A stretch of 57,236 nucleotides of DNA, from assembly GCA_018064505.1 (NCBI GenBank), contig JAGHVC010000049.1, positions 1-57,236 of the forward strand, given 5' to 3'. The translations under genes were made by a program, and so were the position numbers. The DNA comes from Candidatus Minthosoma caballi. Lineage in GTDB: Bacteria > Bacteroidota > Bacteroidia > Bacteroidales > Bacteroidaceae. Of this stretch, positions 8,482 to 17,335 are shown piece after piece. The notes beneath the pieces are model-generated. The model did not search any database. It was not told where the DNA came from and was given only the letters and a program-made list of their open reading frames with translations. Each line of letters starts with the position of its first letter. The first letter of the stretch is position 1.

Positions 8482-9306
8482 ATGAAATTTAACTCTATAA
8501 AGGTAAAAAGATTCTTTTTTTCTCTTCTCATACTCATTCTCGCTTCTGCTTGCAGCACTAATGTGAAATGGAACAATATTGACTTTTACGAAGTAAAGAA
8601 ACTTGAAGTCACAACAGAAAAGCCAACAGCAACAGAAGAAGATGAGTTTGCTGCTCTTAGGGACACAGCAGAACGCACAATTGATGTAACTGTTGATCTT
8701 CAGTTTATGAAATCTGATGATGAAAACGGAGAAAACGCATCGGTGTGCAACCTTATCAATTCATTGCTCGTGGAGATGGTGCTAAAGCAATCGAGCGAGC
8801 TCAATGTGGAGGAAGCCATCGAAAGATATATTGCTGACAAAAAAGCAGAGTTTCAAGCTGATGAAATGTCTGGAAACATGTATGACCACCTCACCGGAGT
8901 GGCAGAATACGGAAAAACAAACATCATTACATACCGTCTTCTTGAAGAAATGTACACAGGTGGAGCTCATCCTCTTAGCGTTACAACTATCTACTCTTTC
9001 GACGCTATGAGTGGAGAGTTTTTGAGCCTTGAACAAGTATTCCCAAGCTCTAACCATGCAGCAATAACAGAGCTGTTGACTAAGAAACTTATCAAAGACC
9101 TTGGCAAACAATCAATTGAAGAACTTAAAGCTGATGGCTATCTCGACTTGACAGACATGTTTGTAAGCCCCAACTTTGCTCTAAGAACAGACTCTGTAGA
9201 GTTCTACTACAACACATACGACATTGCCCCTTACGCATGTGGCCCGAGCGTGATTTGTCTCAGCTATGAGAACATAAAGCCATACATAAGCGTTTCGTTT
9301 GAGTAA
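8482..9306 (+). CDS. DUF3298/RsiV-like lipoprotein
   Basis: The start is set at the ATG at 8482, because the promoter -7 box (8452-8459) lies downstream of the longer frame's ATG at 8428. The 274-residue product has a lipoprotein signal (basic N-terminus, hydrophobic core, LASAC lipobox with the modified Cys near residue 24). The C-terminal half has the YTGGAHPLS motif and following pattern of DUF3298, the domain shared with the anti-sigma factor RsiV and related periplasmic proteins. It should be anchored to the outer or inner membrane facing the periplasm. Family members bind peptidoglycan-related ligands or lysozyme in some cases; the ligand here is unknown. It is monocistronic and converges on maf. 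Confidence 0.85.
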   Translation: MKFNSIKVKRFFFSLLILILASACSTNVKWNNIDFYEVKKLEVTTEKPTATEEDEFAALRDTAERTIDVTVDLQFMKSDDENGENASVCNLINSLLVEMVLKQSSELNVEEAIERYIADKKAEFQADEMSGNMYDHLTGVAEYGKTNIITYRLLEEMYTGGAHPLSVTTIYSFDAMSGEFLSLEQVFPSSNHAAITELLTKKLIKDLGKQSIEELKADGYLDLTDMFVSPNFALRTDSVEFYYNTYDIAPYACGPSVICLSYENIKPYISVSFE

Positions 9307-9342
9307 TCAGAACAATAGAGCCTTTGTCACTTTCTCTATGGT

Positions 9343-9915
9343 TCAAAATTTCTTCAGTTCAGAGTATAAGCGTTGAACAGGCAAGCCCATAACATTGAAA
9401 TAAGAGCCCTCTATTCGCGTTACTCCAACAAAGCCAATCCACTCTTGAATGCCATAGGCTCCAGCTTTGTCAAAAGGCTTATACTCTGCAATGTAAAAGT
9501 CTATTTCCTCATCCGTCAAATCTGCAAAATACACTTTCGACACAGAAGCAAATTGCACGGTTTTCTGCTTTGTAACAATGCTAACACCTGTAATCACATC
9601 ATGAGCATGACCAGAGAGTTGACGCAACATGCGCTTTGCATCAGCAGCATCTTTCGGCTTGCCAAGCACCTCGCTGTTGTCATAAACAATAGTATCGGCA
9701 GTAATGATAAGCTCATCGTCAGCCATTGTTTGCTGATAAGCTTCTGCCTTCTTTCCTGAGATATACTTTGGAATATCTTCACCCTTCAGTTCTTTGGGAT
9801 ATGACTCATCAATGCCACTCAATGTGCGCACATCAAAACTCAATCCCAGGCCTCCAAGTAACTCTTTTCTTCGAGGCGAATTGCTTGCAAGCACTATCTT
9901 ATAACCTTCCAACAT
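9343..9915 (-). CDS. Maf-like nucleoside triphosphate pyrophosphatase
   Basis: This 190-residue cytoplasmic protein of the Maf/HAM1 superfamily hydrolyses non-canonical or modified nucleoside triphosphates (dTTP/UTP or methylated forms) to monophosphate and pyrophosphate. Motifs seen are the N-terminal LASNSPRRKELL, the central ADTIV with the metal-binding Asp, KPKDAADAKRML and the C-terminal GSYFNVMGLPVQRL. The length is typical. It is the last gene of a leftward operon with a KdsC-like phosphatase, a DUF2520 protein and a nitroreductase; the KdsC-Maf neighbourhood is common in Bacteroidetes. The division-inhibitor role attributed to Bacillus Maf should not be assumed. Confidence 0.93.
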   Translation of the reverse strand: MLEGYKIVLASNSPRRKELLGGLGLSFDVRTLSGIDESYPKELKGEDIPKYISGKKAEAYQQTMADDELIITADTIVYDNSEVLGKPKDAADAKRMLRQLSGHAHDVITGVSIVTKQKTVQFASVSKVYFADLTDEEIDFYIAEYKPFDKAGAYGIQEWIGFVGVTRIEGSYFNVMGLPVQRLYSELKKF

Positions 9916-9971
9916 AACAATCTATTTATTTCAATATCAAACACTCTTTGACTACCTAGCATCCACCCATC

Positions 9972-10490
9972 TCACCATCCAAAAGCTTTAGCGTCACTCA
10001 TCCACATTCCCTGAGCCTTAAGCACTTGCTCTATCACATCACGACCGCATCCCATACCACCATTTTTGTGGCTTATGTATTTGCACACAACCTTAATCTC
10101 TGAAGCAGCATCTGCTGGGCAGCACGGCAAACCACACTTTGCAAGTATCTCATAGTCAGGGATGTCATCGCCCATGTATAGGATCTCTTCGTCTGCCAAA
10201 TGATACTTTTCCTTCAACTCTTCATAAGACTTAATCTTCACTGCTGCACCAAGAATTACATCCTTTACACCCAAACCATCATAGCGTTTGCGAATCGACT
10301 CGGTCTTGCCACCACTAATGATGGCAACAATCAATCCTCGCTTCACTGCCAGCTGCATTGCATATCCGTCCTTAATGTTCACGGTACGCATAGGTTCTCC
10401 ATTCGGATGCATCGTAATTGTCTCGCACGACAACACTCCATCAACATCGAAAAACAAAGCCTTAATTTTTGACAAATCGTAGTTAATCAT
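9972..10490 (-). CDS. KdsC-like HAD phosphatase (Kdo-8-phosphate phosphatase family)
   Basis: A 172-residue capless HAD phosphatase. The nucleophile motif is FFDVDGVLS with D15 and D17, motif II is IISGGK, and motif IV is [12 protein letters not shown]. This size and motif set fit KdsC, which dephosphorylates 3-deoxy-D-manno-octulosonate 8-phosphate for lipopolysaccharide inner core synthesis and works as a tetramer. The same family includes nonulosonate-9-phosphate phosphatases, so the substrate is inferred rather than proven. It lies 13 bases downstream of the DUF2520 gene and 56 bases upstream of maf. Confidence 0.85.
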   Translation of the reverse strand: MINYDLSKIKALFFDVDGVLSCETITMHPNGEPMRTVNIKDGYAMQLAVKRGLIVAIISGGKTESIRKRYDGLGVKDVILGAAVKIKSYEELKEKYHLADEEILYMGDDIPDYEILAKCGLPCCPADAASEIKVVCKYISHKNGGMGCGRDVIEQVLKAQGMWMSDAKAFGW

Positions 10491-10503
10491 GTGGTTTGAA
10501 ATT

Positions 10504-11271
10504 TTATGTAAAATTAGAGTGAATGCTCTTACTCATCAGCTTATATATTTCCTGCATAACAGGCTCATCGTCCAGTAGGCTCAACTGTTTGCCAATCACA
10601 TTCTCATCCCATCTCACAGCGGGACCTGTTTGCCCTTCTTGAGGCGATAGCGAATGCAGCTTGCGAGCCGTTTCGTCTATCAGTGGAAGCATCACTTCGA
10701 AAGGCACACCGCCATGCTCCTTCAGTATTCTCTCACCTATAGCAAAACAATGATTGGCAAAGTTACAGCAAAAAACTGCAGAGAGGTGCAAATACTTTCT
10801 GTTTTCACTATTAAGTTCATACACAGAACGGCTCAGTGTATTTGCCAATTGTTTCAAAACAAGCAGGTCCTTTTCGTACTGAGCTTCAATAAATATTGGT
10901 ATTTCGCTGAAATCCACTTCCTTTGTCTTAGAGAATGTCTGCATAGGATAAAACACACCTCTATGTTCGCATGGGAGTGTGTCCATTGGCATACTGCCAG
11001 CCGTGTGAACAAACAGAGCACCTTCGTTTCGATTCACAATCTGCACTGCCATTTCTGCCAAAGCACTATCCTTCAGAGCCACAATGTACAAATCAGCATC
11101 ACAGCAAATGGCATCAATGGCCGTCACATATGGGCATGATAGAATGTCGGCCAAAGCACTTGCAGATTCTTTTGTGCGTGAATACACCTGCACCACTTCT
11201 ACCCCCTTGTTCTTCAATGCTTTGCCAAGATTTGTGGCAAGATTACCAGCGCCTAACAGAGCTATTCTCAT
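10504..11271 (-). CDS. DUF2520 Rossmann-fold protein (putative NADP-dependent oxidoreductase)
   Basis: The 255-residue product opens with a dinucleotide-binding fold ([13 protein letters not shown], residues 7-19) and continues with a helical C-terminal DUF2520 domain ([15 protein letters not shown] region). This architecture resembles 6-phosphogluconate-dehydrogenase-like and F420-dependent NADP reductase-like proteins. No substrate is known for the family that I can name with confidence. The start codon overlaps the stop of the nitroreductase gene by four bases (11268-11271), implying translational coupling. Confidence 0.85.
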   Translation of the reverse strand: MRIALLGAGNLATNLGKALKNKGVEVVQVYSRTKESASALADILSCPYVTAIDAICCDADLYIVALKDSALAEMAVQIVNRNEGALFVHTAGSMPMDTLPCEHRGVFYPMQTFSKTKEVDFSEIPIFIEAQYEKDLLVLKQLANTLSRSVYELNSENRKYLHLSAVFCCNFANHCFAIGERILKEHGGVPFEVMLPLIDETARKLHSLSPQEGQTGPAVRWDENVIGKQLSLLDDEPVMQEIYKLMSKSIHSNFT

Positions 11272-11810
11272 TCTTCCTCTTCAGCAAAAGTGCCAATATG
11301 CACATTCTCCCACTTAAGATTGTCCTCATCCTGTGGCTTACGCTCAATTGCTGGATAGCCAATGCCAATCACACACTCTGCTGAAAGGTCTTCAGGATAT
11401 CCTAGCAAATAACGAAGAATATTATCAGAAGGCTCACCATTCTCCATGTATCGGTTGCGCACCTGACACCAGCAGCTGCCCAATCCGAGATCTGTTGCTT
11501 GATACTGCATTGTCACAGCAGCTAACGAAGCATCCTCACACCAAACATCAGTTGCTTCCCTGTCGCCAAGTACTACAATTGCCACCTTAGCTCCTGCCAC
11601 AAATTGGCTTCCCATAGGTCGGCAAAGCGAAATTTTCTCAAGCATCTCCTTGTCATCAACCACAATGAAATGCCATGCACGCGTTCCTTTACTTGTTGGC
11701 GACATAAGTGCTGCACGAAGTATTGTCTGTAAATCTTCAGCAGCAATATCTTGATCTGTGAACTTTCTCACACTGCGGCGTTTCTGCACCAATTCCTTGA
11801 AATTCTCCAT
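11268..11810 (-). CDS. Nitroreductase family FMN-dependent oxidoreductase
   Basis: The 180-residue protein has the nitroreductase fold: N-terminal RRSVRKF, which contacts the FMN phosphate, SPTSKGTRAWHFIVV, and the C-terminal GIGYP segment. Members use NAD(P)H to reduce nitroaromatics, quinones or flavins and act as dimers in the cytoplasm. Two C-terminal acidic residue runs end the protein. It is the first gene of the leftward operon ending with maf. The -7 box TATCTTTG at 11905-11912 gives a leader of about 95 bases. The physiological substrate is unknown. Confidence 0.92.
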   Translation of the reverse strand: MENFKELVQKRRSVRKFTDQDIAAEDLQTILRAALMSPTSKGTRAWHFIVVDDKEMLEKISLCRPMGSQFVAGAKVAIVVLGDREATDVWCEDASLAAVTMQYQATDLGLGSCWCQVRNRYMENGEPSDNILRYLLGYPEDLSAECVIGIGYPAIERKPQDEDNLKWENVHIGTFAEEEE

Positions 11811-11904
11811 AAATATCTTTTTGTTTACTTATTCAATTTGTTATTTAGTTTCAACTTGCTCAGTATCATTCAAAACAGAACGACCTTTGCATTGTTTATT
11901 TTTG

Positions 11905-11912
11905 CAAAGATA
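11905..11912 (-). promoter_or_regulatory. -7 box (TATCTTTG) of the nitroreductase-maf operon
   Basis: TATCTTTG on the minus strand matches the consensus exactly and lies 95 bases upstream of the nitroreductase ATG. Confidence 0.55.
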
Positions 11913-12054
11913 AGCATTTTTTTGTCACAACTCCAAATAATGCTCTCAGTTTTTCTAACACTTTCTTCACACATTCGAAAACATCAGAGCAGACAATTTT
12001 TGTATAAAGCTCGAAAAAACGCAACAAAATCTTATGTATTCAATTGTTTATTAC

Positions 12055-12062
12055 TACCTTTG
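12055..12062 (+). promoter_or_regulatory. -7 box (TACCTTTG) for mltG
   Basis: TACCTTTG lies 47 bases upstream of the ATG at 12110 and downstream of the alternative ATG at 12044, so it fixes the mltG start. Confidence 0.55.
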
Positions 12063-12109
12063 CCGCAAATTTTAGATATTTGAAAAAGAAAAAACAAATC
12101 AACAAAGCT

Positions 12110-13162
12110 ATGACAAAAAAGAAAAAATCCAGAAAGAAAAGTTTTGTAGTTTTCCTCGTTTCCATCCTTGCTATTGCTGCTATTGGGTGTTTTTACCTCA
12201 TCAAAAGCGGATTCTCCAACGAAGAAAAAGCATACATATACATTGACAAGGATGACACTTGCGACTCTATCAGAAGCAAGATCGAAGCCAATGCAAAACC
12301 AGAAGATATGAAGGTGTTCGACCTCTTTGCGAAGCTTCTCAAGCTGGACGAGCGCAAGCGTACTGGCAAGTACGAAATCACCAAGGACTTGAGCATGCTA
12401 CAACTCATTCGCGACATACGCAACCACAACGAAGTGCCTGTCAAAATGGTTGTTCCATCAGCCGTTCGCACCATGAACGATATGGCTGGCAGAGTGGCAA
12501 AAAACATCATGATCGACTCTGTTGCCATTGCCGACTACCTCAACGACGAGGAAAAAGTCAAGAATTTAGGCTACACCAAGGAAACGATTCCTGCACTTTT
12601 CATTCCAAACACATACGAGGTGTACTGGGACATGAGCATAGACGACTTCTTCAAGCGACTCGTGCGCGAGAACAAGAATTTCTGGAACGAAAGCAGAAAG
12701 GCTAAGCTTGCTGAGGTGTCAGAGTATGCCGGACAGAAGATGGACGAGATTGCCGTTGTCACTCTTGCCAGCATCGTGGATAGCGAGACAGCCAACAACG
12801 GCGAGAAGCCAACCATCGCGGCTCTATACCTCAATCGCTTGCGCACAGGAATGCCTCTGCAAAGCGACCCAACGGTGAAATTCGCTCTTCAAAACTTCGC
12901 CCTTCGACGCATCTTGTTTGAACATCTCAAAGCTGACTCTCCATACAATACTTATAAGAATATAGGACTTCCTCCTGGTCCAATCTGCGTGCCTTCAATA
13001 GCAGGCATCGAAGCTGTGTTGAACCACACAAAGAACGACTACATCTACATGTGTGCAAAGGAGGATTTCTCAGGCACTCACAACTTCTCTGCTTCATACG
13101 CACAGCATCTCATCAACGCTGCTAAGTATTCTAAAGCATTGAACGATAGAAACATACACTAA
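12110..13162 (+). CDS. mltG: Endolytic murein transglycosylase MltG
   Basis: The 350-residue protein has a Lys-rich cytoplasmic N-terminus, one transmembrane helix (about residues 11-32) and a periplasmic YceG/MltG domain. MltG cleaves nascent glycan strands within the chain, near the inner membrane, and is thought to set glycan length. The catalytic region shows LASIVDSE (with the conserved Glu), NRLRTGMPLQSDPTV and the C-terminal GLPPGPICVPS motif, all diagnostic for the family. The start is placed at ATG 12110 rather than 12044 because the -7 box at 12055-12062 lies downstream of the longer option. The gene is monocistronic and followed by a 23-base repeat array. Confidence 0.93.
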   Translation: MTKKKKSRKKSFVVFLVSILAIAAIGCFYLIKSGFSNEEKAYIYIDKDDTCDSIRSKIEANAKPEDMKVFDLFAKLLKLDERKRTGKYEITKDLSMLQLIRDIRNHNEVPVKMVVPSAVRTMNDMAGRVAKNIMIDSVAIADYLNDEEKVKNLGYTKETIPALFIPNTYEVYWDMSIDDFFKRLVRENKNFWNESRKAKLAEVSEYAGQKMDEIAVVTLASIVDSETANNGEKPTIAALYLNRLRTGMPLQSDPTVKFALQNFALRRILFEHLKADSPYNTYKNIGLPPGPICVPSIAGIEAVLNHTKNDYIYMCAKEDFSGTHNFSASYAQHLINAAKYSKALNDRNIH

Positions 13163-13195
13163 CAACCGAAAGAAACATTAGCAGAAGAGCGCAGT

Positions 13196-13401
13196 AAGGC
13201 TGTAAGCGTATGCTTAGGAAGGCAAAATGCGTATGCTCGGAAAGACATTGTACTTGCGCTCGGGAAGGCAATGTACCGATGCTAAGGAAGGCAACATGCG
13301 TATGCCCGTAACGACAACGGAACATAAGCTTTGATTCGTGGGACAAAGCTTTTGCCTCGTTAGGCATAAGTTTTGATTTGTCAGGCATAAGTTTTGATTT
13401 G
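13196..13401. repeat. Degenerate tandem array, 23-base units then 21-base units
   Basis: Five 23-base units start at 13196, 13219, 13242, 13265 and 13288, each opening with AAGGC or AAGAC and most containing ATGC near the middle. They are followed by four 21-base units (13318-13338, 13339-13359, 13360-13380, 13381-13401) sharing the core GGCATAAGTTTTGATT. The AAGGCA word is the complement of the TGCCTT word in the array at 1197-1403, so the two arrays look related. The array fills much of the 417-base gap between mltG and the GH43 gene. No open frame here is credible, and the period is not a multiple of three in the 23-base part. Confidence 0.75.
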
Positions 13402-13497
13402 TTGTTGTGAGGTTCCTAAAGTTGCTGAATAATGAAGATGGCTTGCAACCATAGCGTACTCACATAAAGCGATATACGACAATCGGTATATCAAGTA

Positions 13498-13505
13498 CAA
13501 AGATA
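13498..13505 (-). promoter_or_regulatory. Leftward -7 box (TATCTTTG) aimed at the repeat array
   Basis: An exact TATCTTTG on the minus strand, with TTG 20 bases upstream (13526-13528), points away from the GH43 gene and into the 13196-13401 array. No leftward gene follows, so if active it would make a non-coding transcript across the array. Confidence 0.35.
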
Positions 13506-13579
13506 CAAAAAGAAAATAACATTTGCAAGAGTTTTGGTCAACAATCCAACGACTACACATAGAAAAGCTATATTAAATT

Positions 13580-16500
13580 ATGAAAAAGAACTTACTTATT
13601 ACAATCATTCTTTCACTCTCAGCGCTCTTTTGCCATGCTCAGCGCCGAGAATACACGCCGTCACCAGTGAAAGGTGCTGCGTGGAACACACCTGGCAACC
13701 TCAACCCTTTCATTCCTGGGTATTTTGCCGACCCTACAATCAGAAAATTTGGCGACACTTACTATCTCTACGCCACTACTGACGGCACTGGCAACGGCTA
13801 CGGGCCAGCACAGGTGTGGGTGAGCAAAGATTTTGTCAACTGGAAAAATGTGATTCTCAACTGGCCAACAACCGAGGTGGTTTGGGCTCCCGATGTGGTG
13901 CAACAGCCTAATGGAAAATTCCGCTATTTCTATTGCGAGCCATGCAACATCAACATTGGCGAGGCGGACTCTCCACTTGGCCCATGGAAAAACATTCTGG
14001 GTAAGACCGATGCAGTGATGGTGCCCGACCGCTATGTGCATAATGTCATTACACTTGACCCTCAATTGTTCACAGACGATGACGGCGCACAGTATCTATA
14101 TTTCACCACATGGGGAATCTATGATGGATTTGGCTGTGGAGTAGCCAAGCTTAACAATGGCGAATACAGCATTGAAGACTTGCAAAAGATGTCCGATGCC
14201 CGTCGATGGAACGAGGCAAATCCTCACCCTATTGCTGCCGACAAGTTTTTCTCAGAGAAGGCTATCATACCTAACACACAGCTGAAAGACATCTTCGAAG
14301 CGCCTTTCGTTTTTAAGCGCAACGGCGTGTACTACTTCACCTATTCTTCTGGTTCTTGCCACACCGACACTTACCGAGTGCAATATGCTACAAGCACTGT
14401 AGGACCTATGGGGCCGTTCGAGTATAAAGGTGAGCTTCTCACAACCAATGCTGATGGCACAGTGCATGGCCCTGGGCATCATTCCGTCATGAAGGATGGC
14501 GACCATTATTATATCGTCTATCACAGGCATGACATTCCAAAGGCAATTCATGGTTTCAATCGACAGATTTGTATTGACGAGCTAACTTTCGATGCAGATG
14601 GCAACATCAACCCTATCACACCAACTCATGATGGATTGCTGCCATCTTCACTTTCGAAGAAATCTAACAAGAATGCATGCGTCAACCTCGCCTACAAAGC
14701 AAAAGCTACAGCATCGTCACACTACGGAGACTTTTTCGTCCCTATCCATGCCACCGACGACAACAATGCAACTCTCTGGAAAGCAAGTGACTGCAATGCT
14801 CCAGCTTGGTTGCAAATAGACTTGGGCACTAATACCAAGTTCAATCAGATATGGACTCAGTTTGAATTTCCCACATTCTTCTATCAATACAAAATTGAAA
14901 CTTCTTCTGACGGAAACTCATGGGCTCTATATGCTGACAGAACAAACAACACGCAGCAAGGGTCGCCTATGGTTGATGAAGGTGCAGCTTCTGCTCGCTT
15001 CATACGCATAACCATCACCGACACACAGAAGAATGGACACTTTCCTGCCATTTGGAATGTGAAGGTATATAATGCCACAAAGAAAAACAATCCGCTCGCA
15101 CTACTGCCTAACACAAACAACATTGACCTCAAGGCTGTGGAAGAAGGCTACCCTAACCTACACAAGAAGGATGTAGAGATGCACGAGCGCGAGGAAGCAA
15201 ACAAGCGAGAATATAAGATTGTGGACATCAATGCCGATGACTATTCTCAAGGAAAGATTGTAGAAACATGCGAGATTAAGAACCGAAATGGAGGAAAGTT
15301 CGAAGGAGACTCGCCTATTGTCGTGGAAATCAAGAAAGGCAAATATGCTTTTTATTTCGACGGTAAAACAACTCTCGAAAGCGATTTCACGCTGCCCAAA
15401 ACAATGACTTACAATGCGCCTTATACCATCAGCGCATGGATTCTCAATCCCGAAGTGGGAGGTATTGAAACAATAGCGGAATTCACTAAGCGTCGCAACG
15501 ACCTTGCTACAATAGAGTTTCGCCAAGGCACAGACCGTCAAAACGGACTCGTCGCTCACAACGCTTCGTTTGAAAACTTTGGCTGTCCACGCGAGTGCAA
15601 GCAAGGCGAAGGCGAATGGCAACATTGGGCCGTGTCATACGATGGCTACATGGAGCGCATATTCCTCAATGGCAAGCTCGTCACAGAGAAGAACTCCTTT
15701 TTAATGATTCGACCAGAAGGCAACATCACTCTTGGCGCATCATTTGATGGAGCTAACAAATTTAGCGGATACATTCACTCTCTACGCTTCCTTGACAAGT
15801 CACTTTCTGCAAACGAAATTGCTGCGGAATATGCTTTACCATCAAGCACAACCGACAAGATTGCTTTCAGCAGTAACGGCATGAAACTCAAAGCAGAAGT
15901 CATTACTCCAGACTACATCAAGATGGAAGTGACTGACAGCAATGGCAATCCTATTAGGTCTGGCTTGCTCAGATATACATTCAACATTACAAATGGTAAA
16001 GAAAAGCACACAAAAGTGTGCACAGCAACAGTGAGTGACGATGATAACACTTTCACCCAAACGCTCACTACAACCGTTAGCACAAGCCCATCTCAATTCA
16101 TCATTCTTTCTCATCCAGAAGCAACAAGATTATCAGCCTCAACTGCCGACTTCAACAATGATCCTATGCAGAACGGAGCAAAGATTTTAGAAGAAATAGA
16201 GGGAGATTTCGTGATGCAAGCTAAAGTGTCAGATTTCGATGGTTTCGACACTAAGCGCACCCCAGCCTACAACGAAGCAGGAATAATTGTCATGGAGTCA
16301 GCAAACAGCTTTATTCACAACGGAGTATTCCCATCATACAATTGTGGCAACATGCTCACCCAAGTGAGTCATGGCCATCGACCGCAATTCCCTGTACAAA
16401 ACGGATGGGATTACAATCCTTGGCTTCAGATTCAACGCATTGGCAACCTAATTTATGCACGCCGTTCCGCAGATGGCAACAATTGGACAGACATGCCAGG

Positions 16501-16615
16501 AAGTCCTATGCCTGTCAAAGCATCCAAGCTTCGTCTCGGTATCTACCAAACCACATACTCGGATAACCGAAGCTGGGCGCTCATATCAAACTTCCAAGTA
16601 TATAAAAAGAAATAG
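13580..16615 (+). CDS. Multidomain family 43 glycoside hydrolase (GH43-F5/8C-LamG-DUF1349-like)
   Basis: The 1011-residue exported protein has a signal peptide (1-21). A five-bladed GH43 catalytic domain follows (about 40-350), with general base D51 in FADPT, pKa-tuning D160 in TLDPQ and general acid E240 in FEAPF. A discoidin-type F5/8C module (about 370-500), a LamG/concanavalin-like module (about 590-750) and a C-terminal DUF1349-like beta-sandwich (about 830-1010) come next. GH43 enzymes hydrolyse arabinan, xylan or galactan side chains with inversion; the exact linkage cannot be told. It is a lone gene with no SusC/SusD pair nearby, so it is outside a normal polysaccharide utilisation locus. 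It ends at a strong hairpin shared with the convergent uridine kinase operon. Confidence 0.93.
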   Translation: MKKNLLITIILSLSALFCHAQRREYTPSPVKGAAWNTPGNLNPFIPGYFADPTIRKFGDTYYLYATTDGTGNGYGPAQVWVSKDFVNWKNVILNWPTTEVVWAPDVVQQPNGKFRYFYCEPCNINIGEADSPLGPWKNILGKTDAVMVPDRYVHNVITLDPQLFTDDDGAQYLYFTTWGIYDGFGCGVAKLNNGEYSIEDLQKMSDARRWNEANPHPIAADKFFSEKAIIPNTQLKDIFEAPFVFKRNGVYYFTYSSGSCHTDTYRVQYATSTVGPMGPFEYKGELLTTNADGTVHGPGHHSVMKDGDHYYIVYHRHDIPKAIHGFNRQICIDELTFDADGNINPITPTHDGLLPSSLSKKSNKNACVNLAYKAKATASSHYGDFFVPIHATDDNNATLWKASDCNAPAWLQIDLGTNTKFNQIWTQFEFPTFFYQYKIETSSDGNSWALYADRTNNTQQGSPMVDEGAASARFIRITITDTQKNGHFPAIWNVKVYNATKKNNPLALLPNTNNIDLKAVEEGYPNLHKKDVEMHEREEANKREYKIVDINADDYSQGKIVETCEIKNRNGGKFEGDSPIVVEIKKGKYAFYFDGKTTLESDFTLPKTMTYNAPYTISAWILNPEVGGIETIAEFTKRRNDLATIEFRQGTDRQNGLVAHNASFENFGCPRECKQGEGEWQHWAVSYDGYMERIFLNGKLVTEKNSFLMIRPEGNITLGASFDGANKFSGYIHSLRFLDKSLSANEIAAEYALPSSTTDKIAFSSNGMKLKAEVITPDYIKMEVTDSNGNPIRSGLLRYTFNITNGKEKHTKVCTATVSDDDNTFTQTLTTTVSTSPSQFIILSHPEATRLSASTADFNNDPMQNGAKILEEIEGDFVMQAKVSDFDGFDTKRTPAYNEAGIIVMESANSFIHNGVFPSYNCGNMLTQVSHGHRPQFPVQNGWDYNPWLQIQRIGNLIYARRSADGNNWTDMPGSPMPVKASKLRLGIYQTTYSDNRSWALISNFQVYKKK

Positions 16616-16650
16616 AAAACATCCCCTCCTCATAAGTAATGTAATAAAAC

Positions 16651-16689
16651 GAGGCCGAACTCTCCTACTACGCAGTCGAGTTCGGCCTC
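16651..16689. terminator. Bidirectional terminator between GH43 and udk
   Basis: GAGGCCGAACTC (16651-16662) and GAGTTCGGCCTC (16678-16689) form a perfect 12-bp stem with a 15-base loop, placed between convergent genes. Flanking runs of A and T are short. Confidence 0.65.
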
Positions 16690-16710
16690 ATATCTGTTTC
16701 AATATCTCCA

Positions 16711-17325
16711 TTATAACTTCCTCATTCTATTCTCAATCTCTCCTCTCAACTCTTCTATAGCAGAATCTATCTCCCCCACATTCAAGACAACCAAATCCGC
16801 ATACTGCTTACTTGGCTCTATAAATTTCTCATGCATCGGCTTGATAAGCTTACGATACTTATCAATAATTTTTTCCAAAGTCAATCCACGCTCCACTGTG
16901 TCGCGAAGAATCACACGAATCAGCCGCTCATCAGCAGGCACATCAACATACACCTTCAAATCCATAAGCCCACGAAGCCGATCATCATAAAAAGTCATTA
17001 TGCCCTCTATGATTATCACCTCACAAGGTTCAACATGCACTGTCTCTTTCAACCTTGTACTTGAACAAAAATCATACACAGGCTGCTCTATAGCCTTCCC
17101 TTTTCGAAGGTCATCAATTTGCTGCACAAACAAATGCCAATCGAACGCATCGGGATGGTCAAAGTTTGTCAATCTACGCTGTTCAAAAGGAACATGAGAA
17201 AGGTCGTAATAGTACGAATCCTGAGGAATAACTGCAAAAGTCCCATTAGGGAAGCACTCCGTAATGCGTCGTACAACCGAAGTCTTTCCACTGCCAGTAC
17301 CTCCTGTCACTCCAATGATTACCAT
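16711..17325 (-). CDS. udk: Uridine kinase
   Basis: The 204-residue cytoplasmic enzyme phosphorylates uridine and cytidine to UMP and CMP in pyrimidine salvage. The P-loop GGTGSGKTS is at residues 8-16. QDSYYYD carries the substrate-binding Asp/Tyr, NFDHPDAFDW matches the uridine-binding loop, and the lid region contains RLIRVILRDTVERG. The length matches Udk. It is the last gene of a leftward run after the YqiA-like esterase, 10 bases away, and ends at the shared hairpin. Confidence 0.94.
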   Translation of the reverse strand: MVIIGVTGGTGSGKTSVVRRITECFPNGTFAVIPQDSYYYDLSHVPFEQRRLTNFDHPDAFDWHLFVQQIDDLRKGKAIEQPVYDFCSSTRLKETVHVEPCEVIIIEGIMTFYDDRLRGLMDLKVYVDVPADERLIRVILRDTVERGLTLEKIIDKYRKLIKPMHEKFIEPSKQYADLVVLNVGEIDSAIEELRGEIENRMRKL

Positions 17326-17335
17326 ACAAAAAGGC

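Noticed and set aside
13131-13388. Leftward 85-codon frame across the second repeat array
   Set aside because: It overlaps the end of mltG, consists mostly of the degenerate repeat units and has no family resemblance.
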